Assembly: GCA_900549655.1 (NCBI GenBank)
Contig: UROZ01000103.1
Location: 1-7,009 of the forward strand
DNA length: 7,009 nucleotides
Direction of reading: 5' to 3'
Origin: an uncultured Collinsella sp.
GTDB taxonomy: Bacteria > Actinomycetota > Coriobacteriia > Coriobacteriales > Coriobacteriaceae
The translations under genes and the position numbers were made by a program. Below are positions 6,262-7,009 of the stretch, in pieces. Each line of letters starts with the position of its first letter. Position 1 is the stretch's first letter. The notes beneath the pieces were generated by a model. That model was not told the DNA's origin. It made no database searches and saw only the letters and a program-made list of their open reading frames with translations.

Positions 6262-6276
6262 TCGGCATCTCTCCTT
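6258..6276 (-). promoter_or_regulatory. GTGA stop-start overlap and Shine-Dalgarno of the first ABC gene
   Basis: On the minus strand the GTG start (6261-6259) overlaps the TGA stop of marR (6260-6258). AAGGAG (6276-6271) precedes it by 9 bases. A nearer ATG (in GAGATGCCG) is out of frame with the ABC protein, which supports GTG as the true start and translational coupling. Confidence 0.8.
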
Positions 6277-6707
6277 TCTTGATTGCGGTCGATAATTTCG
6301 TTGGCACGCCTAAGAAGGCGCACCATCTCTTGGGTATCTGTTTCGCCGAGCTGCTCGAGGAAAGCCGCGGTGCGGGCCTCGAATTCCCGACGTTTGATTT
6401 CGAGATCCTGGAATCCCTTGTCGGTCACTATGACGTGTACGCGACGACGGTCAGTCTTTGAGTGCTCGCGCTCGACCCAGCCCTTGGCCTCGAGGGCGCG
6501 CAGAATATTGGCGATGCGGGCGCTCGAGACCCAGGCGCGATCAGCGAGTTCGCTCGGCGTGAGCGAACCGCCGGCGAGTATGAGGGCGCGCATGACGGCC
6601 ATCTCGCCGCCGAGGGCTTTGTCCGCAAAGCGCGAGATGCGCTGATGCATGCTGCCGAACTCGGTAAGGAGCTGACGCCCAAGTTCACGGAAATCGGTAT
6701 CTTCCAC
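6258..6707 (-). CDS. MarR-family transcriptional regulator
   Basis: A 149-residue winged helix-turn-helix protein of the normal MarR length (140-160), expected to bind DNA as a dimer. The helix-turn-helix spans about 49-72 (LTPSELADRAWVSSARIANI), and the recognition helix is followed by the wing with the family-typical DRRR at 86-89 and VIVTDKG at 92-98. The flanking helices (about 5-45 and 98-145) would form the dimer interface. It is the first gene of the operon with the two ABC subunits, so it probably represses this exporter and is released by a ligand, perhaps the exported compound; that is inference. The start is GTG at 6707 with a weak AGGGG 6 bases upstream. That start lies inside one half of a 13-bp inverted repeat (6701-6745), suggesting autoregulation. 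Internal starts would truncate the N-terminal dimer helix. Confidence 0.92.
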   Translation of the reverse strand: MEDTDFRELGRQLLTEFGSMHQRISRFADKALGGEMAVMRALILAGGSLTPSELADRAWVSSARIANILRALEAKGWVEREHSKTDRRRVHVIVTDKGFQDLEIKRREFEARTAAFLEQLGETDTQEMVRLLRRANEIIDRNQERRDAE

Positions 6708-6745
6708 CGAAAACCCCTAACACTAGAAACTATTTTCGGTGAAAG
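6701..6745 (-). promoter_or_regulatory. Inverted repeat over the marR start: candidate operator or start-sequestering hairpin
   Basis: CTTCCACCGAAAA (6701-6713) and TTTTCGGTGAAAG (6733-6745) are complementary at 12 of 13 positions, including nine consecutive bases. The gap is 19 bases, so half-site centres are 32 bp apart, about three helical turns. The left half covers the GTG start, and the weak Shine-Dalgarno lies in the gap. As DNA it could bind two regulator dimers; as RNA it would bury the start codon and loop out the Shine-Dalgarno. I could not place a convincing promoter, so the two cannot be separated. Confidence 0.6.
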
Positions 6746-7009
6746 ATGATACCCTTGCACGCGTACCCTATGCGGTAGATTTTAGGACATGTCTAGAAAA
6801 CTACCTTTAGGCGACCTCCGTGCACCGTCGGCACCAGCAAAGTTAGGGGTAGATCGTTAGGCATGTTCCATAGCCTACTCAGAGGCACTTTACCCTGATA
6901 AAGCTGGCATAACAGCTAGAGCGAACGTCGTACAAAGGCAAGGAAAAATAACATACAAATCGGTGAACGGTAGTTGTTCGCGCTCGCATTTCCTGCGGGT
7001 TTGTAAAAA
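6708..7009. other. Gene-free region upstream of marR
   Basis: About 300 bases to the window edge without a supportable gene on either strand. It contains the marR inverted repeat and the palindrome at 6774-6805. Minor hairpins are TAGGC/GCCTA (6858-6862/6873-6877) and AGCTG/CAGCT (6902-6906/6913-6917). The operon promoter must lie here, but no pair of boxes stands out. A divergent gene may begin beyond the right edge. Confidence 0.5.
6774..6805. promoter_or_regulatory. Imperfect 32-bp palindrome, possible second operator
   Basis: The segment starts with GGTAG and ends with CTACC. It is centred on GACATGTC and matches its own reverse complement at 24 of 32 positions. It lies 67 bases upstream of the marR start, where a regulator of this operon or of a divergent gene could bind. 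The symmetry is real; binding is inference. Confidence 0.35.

Noticed and set aside
4597..6282. 561-codon plus-strand open frame antisense to the 788-residue ABC gene
   Set aside because: Extremely His/Gly/Asp-rich with no domain; it shadows a gene with intact ATPase motifs and a coupled start.
6742..7009. Start of a divergent plus-strand gene or a firm promoter
   Set aside because: TTGCAC at 6755-6760 has no well-spaced -10 box, and no open frame with a ribosome binding site begins before the window ends.

Overview
This window most resembles a high-GC Gram-positive gut bacterium of the class Coriobacteriia, probably Collinsella or a near relative. The grounds are the strongly GC-biased codon third positions, clear Shine-Dalgarno sites, GTG starts, and the gene families present. 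This is an inference from composition and family resemblance; no database search was possible.

Layout, left to right. Positions 1-95 hold the 3' end of a plus-strand gene whose last 30 residues carry the catalytic-cysteine motif of agmatine deiminase. Positions 96-428 contain no credible gene but are unusually rich in hairpins: an 84-base stem-loop, a 100-base multi-helix structure closed by a 12-bp stem, and a perfect 12-bp hairpin touching the next stop codon. They lie between two convergent genes, so some probably act as terminators. Positions 429-1460 (minus strand) encode a complete class I DAHP synthase, the entry enzyme of the shikimate pathway, with its own Shine-Dalgarno and a candidate promoter. 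Positions 1461-2038 are intergenic. They hold a short double-palindrome repeat, a pair of 50-bp imperfect inverted repeats enclosing about 136 bp (MITE-like), and a textbook Rho-independent terminator for the genes to the right.

Positions 2039-6707 (minus strand) form a tightly packed three-gene operon, transcribed right to left: a MarR-family regulator, a 788-residue ABC exporter half-transporter, and a 618-residue ABC exporter half-transporter. The reading frames overlap by 3 nt (GTGA) and 1 nt (TAATG), which points to translational coupling. The two ABC proteins have complementary ATPase defects. The first lacks the catalytic Glu (Asp instead) and the H-loop His (Gln instead). The second has a changed signature (LSQGQ). 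This is the pattern of heterodimeric exporters with one degenerate and one active ATP site, so the two very likely work as a pair. The MarR protein probably controls the operon: a 13-bp inverted repeat straddles its own start codon and could be an operator or an RNA hairpin that hides the start.

Positions 6708-7009 hold no gene but contain that inverted repeat and one further imperfect palindrome.

Nothing here is clearly a new biological system. The most interesting items are the roughly 200-residue extracytoplasmic insertion in the first ABC subunit, the inverted-repeat element at 1681-1916, the inverted repeat over the marR start, and the structured segment at 289-388.
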